NCBI GenBank assembly: GCA_030537495.1
Contig: JAUNMH010000008.1
Location: forward strand, 42,646 to 84,906
DNA: 42,261 nucleotides
Source: Clostridia bacterium
GTDB taxonomy: Bacteria > Bacillota > Clostridia > Peptostreptococcales > Anaerovoracaceae
Direction: 5' to 3'
The position numbers were made by a program, and so were the translations under genes. Shown piece after piece: positions 15,268 to 22,979 of this stretch. Position 1 is the stretch's first letter, and each line of letters begins with the position of its first letter. The notes below the pieces were generated by a model. That model worked only from the letters and a program-made list of their open reading frames with translations. It was not told the DNA's origin and did no database searches.

Positions 15268-16161
15268 ATGATAAAAAGTATGACAGGCTTCGGAAGAGGC
15301 GAATTTAACGATGGAAAGAGAAATATCATAGTTGAAATCAAGTCTGTAAATCACAGATATTCAGACATCTCTGTAAGAATGCCGCGCAGATATTCATTTG
15401 TTGAGGATAAGGTTAAGAGCGCTGTAAAGGAAAAGATCAAGAGAGGTAAGGTTGATGTTTCCATTATGGTAGAAAATCTTACTGAAAATGATGTTAACAT
15501 TAAGCTGAATACTATGATTGCAAAGCAGTACTATGAAAAGCTTGAGGAACTTCAGGAAACTTTTGACTTCTCCATTGGTGGTGGCGGAATCACCTTAAAT
15601 ATGCTAGCAGGAATGCCAGATGTTCTTAAGGCAATTCCAGATGTTGAAGATGAAGAGGAAATGACAAAGTGCATTCTTGAGCCGGTAAGAGAAGCAGCTG
15701 CCAACCTTGAGGCTATGAGAAGCGTTGAAGGTGCCAAGCTGGCTGAGGACCTTATTATGAGAGGTGGTATCATTAAGGATCTTGTAGATAAAATCGAAGA
15801 AAGAGCAGATGAGGTTCCAAAGGCTTATGCCATTAAGTTAAAGGAAAGAATTGAAGCGCTTCTTGAAGGAAATGTAACTATTCCAGAGGATAGAATTATG
15901 GTTGAGGCTGCGGTATTTGCAGATAAGTGCAATATTACGGAGGAACTTACACGACTTAACAGCCATATGGACCAGATGAAAAATATAATTGAAACGAGTA
16001 AGGAGCCTGATGGAAAGAAGCTGGACTTTCTGGTTCAGGAAATGAATAGAGAAGCTAATACAATTGGTTCTAAGGCCAACGATATTACTGTAACTAATCT
16101 GATGCTTCAGGTTAAGGCTGAAATCGAAAAAATCAGAGAACAGGTGCAGAATATAGAATAG
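15268..16161 (+). CDS. yicC: YicC/YloC-family endoribonuclease
   Basis: A 297-residue YicC-like protein. Members act as endoribonucleases; E. coli YicC promotes decay of the small RNA RyhB. The N-terminus MIKSMTGFGRGEF and VEIKSVNHRYSDISVRMPR are signature blocks. The C-terminal DUF1732-type half holds EELTRLNSHMDQM and LDFLVQEMNREANTIGSK. Length is standard. It sits upstream of gmk-rpoZ as in Bacillus (yloC-remA-gmk-rpoZ), but remA is not present between them. AGAGGAG precedes the start. Confidence 0.95.
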   Translation: MIKSMTGFGRGEFNDGKRNIIVEIKSVNHRYSDISVRMPRRYSFVEDKVKSAVKEKIKRGKVDVSIMVENLTENDVNIKLNTMIAKQYYEKLEELQETFDFSIGGGGITLNMLAGMPDVLKAIPDVEDEEEMTKCILEPVREAAANLEAMRSVEGAKLAEDLIMRGGIIKDLVDKIEERADEVPKAYAIKLKERIEALLEGNVTIPEDRIMVEAAVFADKCNITEELTRLNSHMDQMKNIIETSKEPDGKKLDFLVQEMNREANTIGSKANDITVTNLMLQVKAEIEKIREQVQNIE

Positions 16162-16207
16162 AAAAATAGATAATTAGATAATTAAGCTTGGATAATTGCA
16201 AATTGCC

Positions 16208-16236
16208 TTGAATCGGCACAGCTTAAGTGATATAAT
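16208..16236 (+). promoter_or_regulatory. promoter of gmk-rpoZ
   Basis: TTGAAT (16208-16213), 17-bp spacer, TATAAT (16231-16236), 33 bp before the gmk start at 16270. It indicates that gmk-rpoZ can be expressed apart from yicC. Confidence 0.7.
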
Positions 16237-16269
16237 ATATTGCTACATTATTAGTTAGAGGTGATTTAT

Positions 16270-16893
16270 ATGGCGTTAGCACAGCACAGAGGAAAGCTGT
16301 TTATCATATCAGGTCCTTCGGGAGCAGGTAAGGGAACAATCTGCAAGGCTTTGCTGGACAGAAACGATATAGAAATTTCAGTATCCATGACAACAAGAAG
16401 CCCTAGAGAGGGAGAGGTTCATGGAGTAAGCTATTATTTTTCAACAAGAGAAGAATTTGAGAAGACTATTGCAGAAGGTGGTTTCCTAGAATATGCAGAT
16501 GTATTCGGAAATTATTATGGAACCCCAAAAGCCATGGTTGTAGAAAAGCTAGAACAGGGCAGAGATGTTATTTTGGAAATAGATGTTCAGGGTGCACTTA
16601 ATGCTAAGAAGGTTTATCCTGAAAGTGTTCTTATTTTCATTCTTCCTCCATCACTTACGGAGCTTCGTGCTCGAATAGAAGGCAGAGGAACAGAAACTGC
16701 AGATGTTATAAATCTGAGATTATCTAAGGCACTGGAAGAAATGTCTTATATGGAAAACTACGATTATTTTGTAGTCAATGATAATCTTGAAGAAGCCGTA
16801 GTTCGCACTGAAGCTATTATGATTGCTGAACACGGAAGAATAGTTAAGGATGAAATTAAAGCGATGCTAGATAAATATAAGGAGGAAGTATAA
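16270..16893 (+). CDS. gmk: guanylate kinase
   Basis: A 207-residue guanylate kinase (ATP + GMP to ADP + GDP). P-loop SGPSGAGKGTIC (about 13-24), GMP-binding SMTTRSPREGEVHGVSYYF and lid LRARIEGRGTE are present. The ATG at 16270 is preferred, with AGAGGTGA directly upstream; a GTG at 16261 lies inside that ribosome binding site. The stop overlaps the rpoZ start by one base (TAATG), implying translational coupling. GDP produced here also feeds (p)ppGpp synthesis by RelQ, encoded 3 kb away. Confidence 0.97.
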   Translation: MALAQHRGKLFIISGPSGAGKGTICKALLDRNDIEISVSMTTRSPREGEVHGVSYYFSTREEFEKTIAEGGFLEYADVFGNYYGTPKAMVVEKLEQGRDVILEIDVQGALNAKKVYPESVLIFILPPSLTELRARIEGRGTETADVINLRLSKALEEMSYMENYDYFVVNDNLEEAVVRTEAIMIAEHGRIVKDEIKAMLDKYKEEV

Positions 16894-17102
16894 TGTTATA
16901 CCCATCAGTAAATGAAATCAGAAAAAAAGCTGACAGCAGATACACAATTGTAGTTATGGCTGCTAAGAGAGCAAGAGATATTATTGACAACAAGCCTATT
17001 CTGACTGATTGCGATTCATACAGACCGGTTTCTATCGCTGCTCATGAAATTGCAGAAGACCTTATCACTTACTCAAGAGATGAGGATGCTGAAGAAGAAT
17101 AA
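16893..17102 (+). CDS. rpoZ: RNA polymerase omega subunit
   Basis: A 69-residue omega subunit that chaperones the beta' subunit into core polymerase. MLYPSVNEIRKKADSRYTIV and AAKRARDIID, followed by KPVSIAAHEI-like sequence (RPVSIAAHEIAEDLI), are the hallmark helices. AAGGAGGAAG lies inside the end of gmk and the start overlaps its stop. The usual next genes, coaBC and priA, are not here; a LytTR gene follows 66 nt later. Confidence 0.95.
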   Translation: MLYPSVNEIRKKADSRYTIVVMAAKRARDIIDNKPILTDCDSYRPVSIAAHEIAEDLITYSRDEDAEEE

Positions 17103-17168
17103 GAATACTAATATTTTCATTTTGTCATTCTCCCATAGTTGGAATTGCAAGACGTAGGAGGATGCGTA

Positions 17169-17492
17169 ATGAAAATAAGCATAAAAAACCAGCAAGTGGT
17201 TGCAAATGTTAGTGTTGATACTGTTTTGTTCATTGAAAAGGACGGACGTAAGCTTAAAGTAGTGACTGATGCAAGAGAATACAGTTACTACGAGAAAATG
17301 AGTAATATTGAGCACTTATTAGATAACACCTTTTTCCTTTGCCGAAAAGGGTGTTATATTAATTTAGACAAGGTTGTGCTCATGGAGGATCAACACATAG
17401 TATTCGAAAACGGCAATGTTTACTGGTTAGGCCGAGACAATTTTATCAAAACGAAAAAAGCATTCGTTAATTTTTTAAACATCAATAAATAA
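17169..17492 (+). CDS. stand-alone LytTR DNA-binding domain protein
   Basis: A 107-residue protein that is essentially one LytTR domain: VDTVLFIEKDGRKLKVVT, the YYEKMSNIEHLL helix, LCRKGCYINLDKVVLMED and the C-terminal WLGRDNFIKTKKAFVNFL. LytTR domains bind direct-repeat promoter elements. This one has no receiver or membrane segment, so its signal input is unknown. The ATG at 17169 is chosen because AGGAGG lies 7 nt upstream; the TTG 30 nt earlier adds residues translated from the ribosome binding site. It probably rides on the gmk-rpoZ transcript. A 12-bp hairpin lies inside the coding sequence. Confidence 0.85.
   Translation: MKISIKNQQVVANVSVDTVLFIEKDGRKLKVVTDAREYSYYEKMSNIEHLLDNTFFLCRKGCYINLDKVVLMEDQHIVFENGNVYWLGRDNFIKTKKAFVNFLNINK
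17324..17356 (+). other. hairpin inside the LytTR gene
   Basis: TAACACCTTTTT (17324-17335) pairs over 12 bp, with one G-U, with AAAAGGGTGTTA (17345-17356) around a 9-nt loop. It lies in codons for DNTFFLCRKGCYI. The mRNA stem could slow translation; there is no U-tract after it. Confidence 0.6.
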
Positions 17493-17516
17493 TATATCTG
17501 TAATATGAAAAAAGTC

Positions 17517-17545
17517 TTGCAATTCCAGTGATTTCAGTATATAAT
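17517..17545 (+). promoter_or_regulatory. promoter of rpsB-tsf
   Basis: TTGCAA (17517-17522), 17-bp spacer, TATAAT (17540-17545). A second possible promoter (TTGACG at 17547, TATTTT about 18 bp later) lies just downstream, with an inverted repeat in its spacer. Confidence 0.75.
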
Positions 17546-17551
17546 TGTTGA

Positions 17552-17698
17552 CGGCTGATTTCTCAGCTGAATATTTTAATTTAGCACACCCGATTGTTTT
17601 GCACGAGGTGCCCCGAGGCTGCGAGTTTTGATACTGCCCGCATCGAGGTTTTGTGCATGAGAGATCGAGTGGAAGGTAAAACCAGGAGGAAAGAAAAA
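17552..17698 (+). promoter_or_regulatory. structured 5' leader of rpsB, candidate ribosomal-protein autoregulatory RNA
   Basis: About 147 nt of untranslated leader. Visible pairings are GCTGA/TCAGC (17554-17558 with 17563-17567) and GCACA/TGTGC (17584-17588 with 17652-17656). A competing pairing joins CACCCGAT near 17586 and ATCGAGTG near 17664. The stretch is richer in GC than its surroundings and holds CGAGG three times. It ends in AGGAGGA, 8 nt before the ATG. Autoregulation by S2 is known in other bacteria; here it is inference. Confidence 0.5.
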
Positions 17699-18445
17699 AT
17701 GGCAGTAATTTCAATGAAACAATTACTAGAAGCAGGTGTACACTTTGGACACCAGACAAGAAGATGGAACCCTAAAATGGCTCCTTATATCTTCACTGAA
17801 AGAAACGGAATCTACATCATCGACTTACAGAAGACTGTAAAGAAGATTGGTGAAGCTTACGACTTCATGAAGGAAGTTGCAGCATCCGGACAGCCAATTC
17901 TTTTCGTAGGAACTAAGAAGCAGGCTCAGAACGCTATCGTTGATGAAGCTAACAGATGCGGACAGTACTACGTAAGCGAAAGATGGTTAGGCGGAATGCT
18001 TACAAACCATAAGACTATCGGTGGAAGAATTAAGAGATTAAACGACATCGATAGAATGGAAGAAGACGGAACTTTCGAAAAACTTTCCAAGAAAGAAGTT
18101 ATCAAGCTTAAGGCTGAAAGAGAAAAGCTTGAAAAGTACTTAGGCGGAATCAGAAACATGAAGGGAATGCCAGGAGCATTATTCATCGTTGACCCTAAGA
18201 AAGAAAGAATCGCAGTTAAGGAAGCTAGAATCTTAGGTATTCCAATCATCGGTATCGTAGATACTAACTGTGACCCTGATGATGTTGATTACATCATTCC
18301 TGCTAATGACGATGCTATCAGAGCTGTAAAGTTGATCGCTGGAAGAATGGCAGATGCTGTAATCGAAGCTAACCAGGGAGAAAGCTTTGATGAAGGAACT
18401 ACAGCTGTAGAAGCTGAAGAAGTAGCTGAAACTGAAGCTGAATAA
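17699..18445 (+). CDS. rpsB: 30S ribosomal protein S2
   Basis: A 248-residue S2, which joins late to the 30S and helps bind S1-like factors and m[43 protein letters not shown] and [20 protein letters not shown] are classic S2 blocks; the acidic C-terminus is normal. The ATG at 17699 with AGGAGGA 8 nt upstream is clear, even though the frame stays open far upstream through the leader. tsf follows 19 nt after the stop. Codon use is strongly biased, as in highly expressed genes. Confidence 0.98.
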   Translation: MAVISMKQLLEAGVHFGHQTRRWNPKMAPYIFTERNGIYIIDLQKTVKKIGEAYDFMKEVAASGQPILFVGTKKQAQNAIVDEANRCGQYYVSERWLGGMLTNHKTIGGRIKRLNDIDRMEEDGTFEKLSKKEVIKLKAEREKLEKYLGGIRNMKGMPGALFIVDPKKERIAVKEARILGIPIIGIVDTNCDPDDVDYIIPANDDAIRAVKLIAGRMADAVIEANQGESFDEGTTAVEAEEVAETEAE

Positions 18446-18464
18446 TTCATAGGAGGAAATTAAG

Positions 18465-19565
18465 ATGGCTGTAACTGCTAAGATGGTAAAAGAATTAAGA
18501 GATATGACAGGCGCTGGCATGATGGATTGCAAGAAGGCTCTTGTTGAAACTGACGGTAACATTGAAGCCGCAGTTGATTTCTTAAAGGAAAAAGGACTTG
18601 CAAAGGCTGCAAAGAAGGCAGGAAGAGTTGCTGCTGAAGGTCTTGTAAAAATCGCATTCTCAGATGACCACAAGACTGCTGCAATTGTAGAAGTTAACTC
18701 TGAAACAGACTTTGTTTCCAAGAACGAAGAATTCGTAACATTCGTAGAAGACTTAGCTAAGTTAGCATTAACTGCTGAAACTACTGATATTGAAGCTTTC
18801 AAGGCTATGAGCTTTGAAGACTCCACAGTTCAGGAAGTTTTAACTGCTAAGATTGCTAAGATCGGCGAAAACTTGTCCGTAAGAAGAATCGAAAAGGTTT
18901 CTGCTGACGTTGTTACATCATACATCCACGGTGGCGGAAGAATCGGTGTAATCGTTGCCGGTAACGGAGAAGACACTGATGCTGTAAGAGAAGCTTTAAC
19001 TAACATCGCTATGCAGGTTGCTGCAATGAATCCGCAGTACGTAAGCAGAAACGATATTTCAAGTGAAGAACTTGCTAAGATGCACGACATCACACTTGAA
19101 AGTGCGTTAAACGATCCATTCACACTTCCTAAGCCAATCCTAAACGCTTTATTAGACAAGGCTGTTGATGGCATTTGGGCTACAGAAGACGTTGCAGTTC
19201 TTGAAGAAAAGAGAAACGACAAGGGCTTCAACTTTAACTACTTACCAAACTTCTTATCAGAAGATGCTAAGGCTAAGTTAGCTGAATTAGCTGTTGCTGA
19301 TAAGGCTGAAATCTCCGGAAACAAGATCTTCACTGGACTTGTTGAAGGAAGAGTTTCCAAGCAGTTAAAGGACATTTGTCTATTAGACCAGACTTATGTA
19401 AGAGCTGAAGATGGTAAGCAGTCAGTTGCTAAGTACTTAGAATCTGTAGACAAGAATCTTTCAATCGCTAGAGTTGTTCGTTTCGAAGTAGGCGAAGGAA
19501 TCGAAAAGAAGGAAGAAGATTTCGCTGCAGAAGTTGCAAAGCAGATGGAAGCTGCACAGAAATAA
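18465..19565 (+). CDS. tsf: elongation factor Ts with an internal insertion
   Basis: A 366-residue EF-Ts, the exchange factor that releases GDP from EF-Tu. The N-terminal UBA-like domain (KELRDMTGAGMMDCKKAL) and the catalytic TDFVSKNEEF (81-90) are intact. The C-terminal end LKDICLLDQTYV and KKEEDFAAEVAKQM is also normal. Usual EF-Ts proteins are 280-310 residues. Here about 60 extra residues lie at about 215-280 (LPKPILNALLDKAVDGIW to AKLAELAVADKAEISG), between the MNPQYVSR block and VEGRVSKQL, in the coiled-coil/dimerisation part. The frame is intact and codon use is like rpsB, so this is not an artefact of a frameshift. Confidence 0.96.
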   Translation: MAVTAKMVKELRDMTGAGMMDCKKALVETDGNIEAAVDFLKEKGLAKAAKKAGRVAAEGLVKIAFSDDHKTAAIVEVNSETDFVSKNEEFVTFVEDLAKLALTAETTDIEAFKAMSFEDSTVQEVLTAKIAKIGENLSVRRIEKVSADVVTSYIHGGGRIGVIVAGNGEDTDAVREALTNIAMQVAAMNPQYVSRNDISSEELAKMHDITLESALNDPFTLPKPILNALLDKAVDGIWATEDVAVLEEKRNDKGFNFNYLPNFLSEDAKAKLAELAVADKAEISGNKIFTGLVEGRVSKQLKDICLLDQTYVRAEDGKQSVAKYLESVDKNLSIARVVRFEVGEGIEKKEEDFAAEVAKQMEAAQK

Positions 19566-19598
19566 TTATTCTGACTGAAAATAACAAGCTTTAACATT

Positions 19599-19635
19599 AA
19601 AAGTGTAACCTTTGAATTGGGGTTACACTTTTTTT
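19599..19635. terminator. bidirectional terminator between tsf and the DUF6873-type gene
   Basis: AAAAGTGTAACC (19599-19610) pairs with GGTTACACTTTT (19621-19632), and a T7 run ends the forward side. The A-run on the left arm gives a T-run on the minus strand, so it can end both convergent transcripts. Confidence 0.9.
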
Positions 19636-19637
19636 CA

Positions 19638-20291
19638 TTACTGTTCTATGATAATAGAACCAATATCGGTCAGCTTGAACTCCGAAAACCATACACATTC
19701 GAGGCCTCGGGACTCTATGAAGGCTTTAATCTTTTCAAAATCAGGGTGCGACTCTAGATTACCATTGAATATAACCTTGTTACAGGCCCGCCCAGAGCAT
19801 CCGCCCAAGAACCCGGTATCAAAACTTTCAAGGACGCAGTGTCCTGGTTCTACAAGGAGAACAGCAAGGTCTTCGTACTGGGCGCAGGACTTGGCTATTC
19901 CTTTATCGTAAGTTATTATAGATTTTTCATCGATGATGACTATACTACACTTGGAATAACCTTGTCGCACATTGACAAGAGTCATACCTAGTTCTCTAGC
20001 TTTTTTAAGAAGCCTTGGATTTGTATATTTTAGGTTGTGGATGAAGTATTTTCCGGTACATGCCGCATTAAAGGCTATGTCACCTGGATACTCATAGCCT
20101 ATTTCCTTTTCCTCAGCAAAGACAATGGGTGCATCATCTCCTGCGCCAAGTTTGCACATGAAAATATCTGGGTGGCATGATACGGCATCGTAAACGATGC
20201 CTTCAGTAGCTACAGAAACAGGAGTGTAGCCTAAATCATCAAGGTATTTTCGCAAATTATTATTTGCTTTTTTCGAAATATATGCTTTCAT
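19638..20291 (-). CDS. DUF6873-type protein (GME fold), function unknown
   Basis: A 217-residue soluble protein. I recognise it as similar to clostridial proteins annotated as DUF6873 family, GME fold, named after the guanidino-group modifying enzyme alpha/beta propeller. Visible landmarks are YDAVSCHPDIFMCKLG, NVRQGYSKCSIVIID, HCVLESFDTGFLGGCSGR and the C-terminal SRGLECVWFSEFKLTDIGSI. Conserved His, Cys and Asp residues in these blocks could form an active site, but no activity is established to my knowledge. Monocistronic, converging on tsf. Confidence 0.8.
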   Translation of the reverse strand: MKAYISKKANNNLRKYLDDLGYTPVSVATEGIVYDAVSCHPDIFMCKLGAGDDAPIVFAEEKEIGYEYPGDIAFNAACTGKYFIHNLKYTNPRLLKKARELGMTLVNVRQGYSKCSIVIIDEKSIITYDKGIAKSCAQYEDLAVLLVEPGHCVLESFDTGFLGGCSGRACNKVIFNGNLESHPDFEKIKAFIESRGLECVWFSEFKLTDIGSIIIEQ

Positions 20292-20385
20292 TTTAATTTA
20301 TTCTTCTTTCTTATATAAAGCTGATTATGTTTATACATGTAAGTAATTGTATCATCTTTCTAATGACTAAACCAGTGAAATGATG

Positions 20386-20391
20386 TATAAT
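20386..20391 (+). promoter_or_regulatory. -10 element upstream of the secreted nuclease gene
   Basis: A perfect TATAAT 50 bp before the ATG at 20441. No good -35 is seen (TGACTA at 16-bp spacing is the best), so activation by a factor is possible. Confidence 0.45.
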
Positions 20392-20440
20392 ATTTCTCGA
20401 GGTTTTTGTTTGGATAGAGATTTTTATGAGGTAATTTTTT

Positions 20441-21169
20441 ATGAAAAAAGGTAAAGTTACAGGTACAATAGCTATAGTTGTTATGCTTGCAATTTCAGTT
20501 TTTTTTGGCCCAGAAGCATTGGAATCATTTGATTTTGGACAGTCCACTGCGCTGGGGACCGGCGCCGAAGTTGGTTTTGATATATCGGAGGGATTGCCGG
20601 AGTATGATGGTCAGCCTTATGTGGAAATTAATAATAATGTGCCGTTTTTTAGCGAATCGGACTTGGAACTGGGCAGCTTTGAGAGTTACAGCAAGCTTGA
20701 CAGCTTGGGAAGGTGCGGGGTAGCCTTTGCTAATATTTCAAAGGAAATTATGCCCACGGGAAAGCGCCAGTCTATCGGTTCAGTTAAACCTAGCGGATGG
20801 CATACGGCCACCTATCCTGAGGTAATTTCAGACAGATATCTTTATAACAGATGTCATTTAATTGCCTGGTGTCTGGCTGGAGAAAATGCAAATAGACGTA
20901 ATTTAATAACGGGAACCAGATATTTGAATATCGAGGGCATGCTTCCGACGGAGGAAGCTGTTTTAGACTATGTTAGAGAGACGGGAAACCATGTTTTATA
21001 CAGGGTGACTCCTATTTTTGAGGATCATAATCTAGTTGCTAGTGGTGTCCTCATGGAAGCTTATTCTGTGGAAGATGAAGGTAAGGGCATATGCACCTGC
21101 GTGTACTGCTTTAATGTGCAACCAGGGGTGATTATTGATTATGAAACAGGGGAAAGCTATTTGGAATAA
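20441..21169 (+). CDS. secreted or membrane-anchored DNA/RNA non-specific endonuclease
   Basis: A 242-residue beta-beta-alpha-metal nuclease. An N-terminal hydrophobic helix (about 6-23) with a Lys-rich start anchors or exports it. The catalytic core is LYNRCHLIAWCLAGENANRR with the general-base His139 and metal-binding Asn in NRRNLITGTRYLN, followed by ETGNHVLYRVTPIF. It resembles streptococcal EndA/DNase-type nucleases, which cut DNA outside the cell for uptake, feeding or escape from DNA traps. First gene of a three-gene cassette with a CHAP protein and an unknown membrane protein. Confidence 0.92.
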   Translation: MKKGKVTGTIAIVVMLAISVFFGPEALESFDFGQSTALGTGAEVGFDISEGLPEYDGQPYVEINNNVPFFSESDLELGSFESYSKLDSLGRCGVAFANISKEIMPTGKRQSIGSVKPSGWHTATYPEVISDRYLYNRCHLIAWCLAGENANRRNLITGTRYLNIEGMLPTEEAVLDYVRETGNHVLYRVTPIFEDHNLVASGVLMEAYSVEDEGKGICTCVYCFNVQPGVIIDYETGESYLE

Positions 21170-21206
21170 TCCCGATGAATATGTGAACCAAAAGGAAGTG
21201 AAGAGT

Positions 21207-21752
21207 ATGAGGCAAAATAAATCAAGAAAAATTAGATGTATGCGGATATGTGCAATTTTGATTGCGATTATAATAGGCGCAGGAGCGGGGACTGAGATTT
21301 TTAGATATTTCAGTACAAATGCTTTTGCGGATACCAGTGTGCCTTTGGTAAAAACAGCAGTTCAAGAGATCGGAACCGAGTACGGGGAAAAGTACTGGAG
21401 CTGGTATGGCTTCAGCAGCCGCGTTGACTGGTGTGCGTGCTTCGTGTCTTGGTGTGTAAACGAGAATGAGGATGCATATGCGAACGATATGGATAGTTTT
21501 TGCTACGTACCAAGTGGTGTGAACTGGTTTGTGGATAATGATCAGTGGCTTGATGGAGGAGAAAAGCCTGAGGCAGGTGATATCATATTCTTTGACTGGG
21601 ATGAAAGCGGCATAGGAGATCACGTTGGAATTGTAGCAGGATATAAGAATGGACTTGTATTCACCATTGAAGGAAATTCAAGGGATAAGTGTAAGAGAAA
21701 GGTGTATCCAGTTAACAGTAAAAGCATTCTTGGATATGGAAAGTTAAAGTAA
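21207..21752 (+). CDS. secreted CHAP-domain protein (putative peptidoglycan amidase or peptidase)
   Basis: A 181-residue protein with a basic N-terminus and one hydrophobic segment (about 12-29), then a CHAP domain. The likely catalytic Cys76 lies in VDWCACFVSWC and His139 in GIGDHVGIVAGY, followed by FTIEGNS, the third conserved block. CHAP enzymes cut peptidoglycan amide or peptide bonds. The ATG at 21207 is preferred, with AAGGAAGTGAAG upstream; the frame is open back into the nuclease gene, but there the sequence is unrelated to the family. It ends one base before the next start. Confidence 0.88.
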   Translation: MRQNKSRKIRCMRICAILIAIIIGAGAGTEIFRYFSTNAFADTSVPLVKTAVQEIGTEYGEKYWSWYGFSSRVDWCACFVSWCVNENEDAYANDMDSFCYVPSGVNWFVDNDQWLDGGEKPEAGDIIFFDWDESGIGDHVGIVAGYKNGLVFTIEGNSRDKCKRKVYPVNSKSILGYGKLK

Positions 21753-21753
21753 A

Positions 21754-22290
21754 ATGGAAGAGATTAGAAGAAAAAGAGTTAGTAATATTTTTAAAATAAT
21801 CCGTGCAATTTGTCTCGTTGCAGCAGTAATAGTTGCTAGTATGCTGATTACTTTTATGGTATGTGATATAGAGAATAAAGGTGAAGTAGACCTATATGCT
21901 ATGGAAAAAGGCAATGAGAAAAACTTTGAGGAAGTATATGAGAAAATCCAGGCGGGGTCTAACGATTATGCAAAGCTTGCTGAATTTGCTGACTGGGGTA
22001 ATTACGACTTCAGCAAGGCAAGAAGTATGGGAAGCGCTATGACGGGAAATACGGAAAAGAAGTACAGCGTGAGAGATGAATTATATAATGGAGAGCTGTG
22101 GGTAGTGGAAGACAAAGATGAAGATGAGGCTTATGTTTTCTATGTGGAATCCTGTTACAGTTTTTGGGGACATAAGAATAAAGGTGTTTCCGGTATAGCT
22201 GTGACCACATGGGACAATTATTATAACAGAAGCGACCTATGGGAATACAAAAAAGACGGCAAAACCCTTAGAATTGGCAAATTTCAGTGA
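21754..22290 (+). CDS. hypothetical membrane-anchored protein
   Basis: A 178-residue protein I do not recognise. A basic N-terminus (EEIRRKRVSNIFK) precedes one transmembrane helix at about 16-37. The rest is polar and external, with a Lys/Glu-rich region (about 50-75) and an aromatic C-terminal half (YVFYVESCYSFWGHKNKG, TTWDNYYNRSDLWEYKKDGK) that looks like a small beta-rich domain. It begins one base after the CHAP stop and has no strong ribosome binding site, so translational coupling is likely. The context suggests a partner, or protective factor, of the extracellular nuclease and CHAP enzyme; this is guesswork. Confidence 0.75.
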   Translation: MEEIRRKRVSNIFKIIRAICLVAAVIVASMLITFMVCDIENKGEVDLYAMEKGNEKNFEEVYEKIQAGSNDYAKLAEFADWGNYDFSKARSMGSAMTGNTEKKYSVRDELYNGELWVVEDKDEDEAYVFYVESCYSFWGHKNKGVSGIAVTTWDNYYNRSDLWEYKKDGKTLRIGKFQ

Positions 22291-22309
22291 TATTTCGGTG
22301 AAAAATTTA

Positions 22310-22338
22310 TGGAATATCAGTTCATAACATTGTATAAT
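22310..22338 (+). promoter_or_regulatory. promoter of thrH
   Basis: TGGAAT (22310-22315), 17-bp spacer, perfect TATAAT (22333-22338), 31 bp before the thrH ATG. The -35 is weak. Confidence 0.55.
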
Positions 22339-22369
22339 GGAAATACTTGATTAAAGGAGGAATTCTTAT

Positions 22370-22975
22370 ATGAACATTGTATGTTTTGATTTAGAAGGTG
22401 TTTTAGTTCCTGAAATATGGATTGCATTTGCAGAAGCAACGGGCATTCCTGAGCTTAAGAAGACAACAAGAGACGAACCGGATTACGATAAGCTTATGAA
22501 GTACAGACTGGACATCCTAAAAGAGCACGGTCTTGGACTTAAAGAAATACAGGACGTTATTGCAACTTTAGACCCTATGCCAGGCGCTAAAGAATTCTTA
22601 GATGAACTTCGTAGCCAGGTACAGGTTGTAATTATCAGCGATACCTTTGAACAGTTCGCTGCACCGCTTATGAAGAAGCTGGGATACCCAACTATTTTCT
22701 GTAACCAGCTAGTTGTGGCAGAAGACGGAAGCATTGCAGATTACAAGATGAGATGTGAAAAGTCCAAATACACTACAGTAAGAGCGTTACAGAGCATGGG
22801 TTATGATACTATTGCCAGCGGTGACAGCTTCAACGACCTGGGCATGATTCAGGCCAGCAAGGCGGGATTCCTGTTCAAATCAACTGAACAGATTAAAGCG
22901 GACTATCCAGACATTCCTGCATATGAGGAATATGACGAGTTACTAGCCGCTATTAAAGCAGTAATTAAGGAGTAA
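22370..22975 (+). CDS. thrH: ThrH-type HAD phosphatase (phosphoserine phosphatase/homoserine phosphotransferase)
   Basis: A 201-residue HAD-superfamily enzyme. The start NIVCFDLEGVLVPEIW has the nucleophile Asp7 and Glu9 (DLEG, where most HAD enzymes have DxDG), the mark of ThrH. Motif II is VVIISDTFEQF; the Mg-binding motif is IASGDSFNDLGM. ThrH of Pseudomonas dephosphorylates phosphoserine and can pass the phosphate to homoserine, bypassing parts of Ser and Thr synthesis. A strong AAGGAGG precedes it. The antiporter gene begins 4 nt after its stop. Confidence 0.93.
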   Translation: MNIVCFDLEGVLVPEIWIAFAEATGIPELKKTTRDEPDYDKLMKYRLDILKEHGLGLKEIQDVIATLDPMPGAKEFLDELRSQVQVVIISDTFEQFAAPLMKKLGYPTIFCNQLVVAEDGSIADYKMRCEKSKYTTVRALQSMGYDTIASGDSFNDLGMIQASKAGFLFKSTEQIKADYPDIPAYEEYDELLAAIKAVIKE

Positions 22976-22979
22976 GTGA

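Noticed and set aside
18233..18826. Minus-strand ORF of 197 codons over the rpsB-tsf junction
   Set aside because: Ser/Ala/Leu-rich antisense translation of two highly expressed genes; no ribosome binding site and no domain pattern.
20441..22290. Prophage lysis or endolysin module, because of the CHAP enzyme and nuclease
   Set aside because: No holin, terminase, portal, capsid or integrase genes nearby, and all three proteins have their own export signal or anchor.
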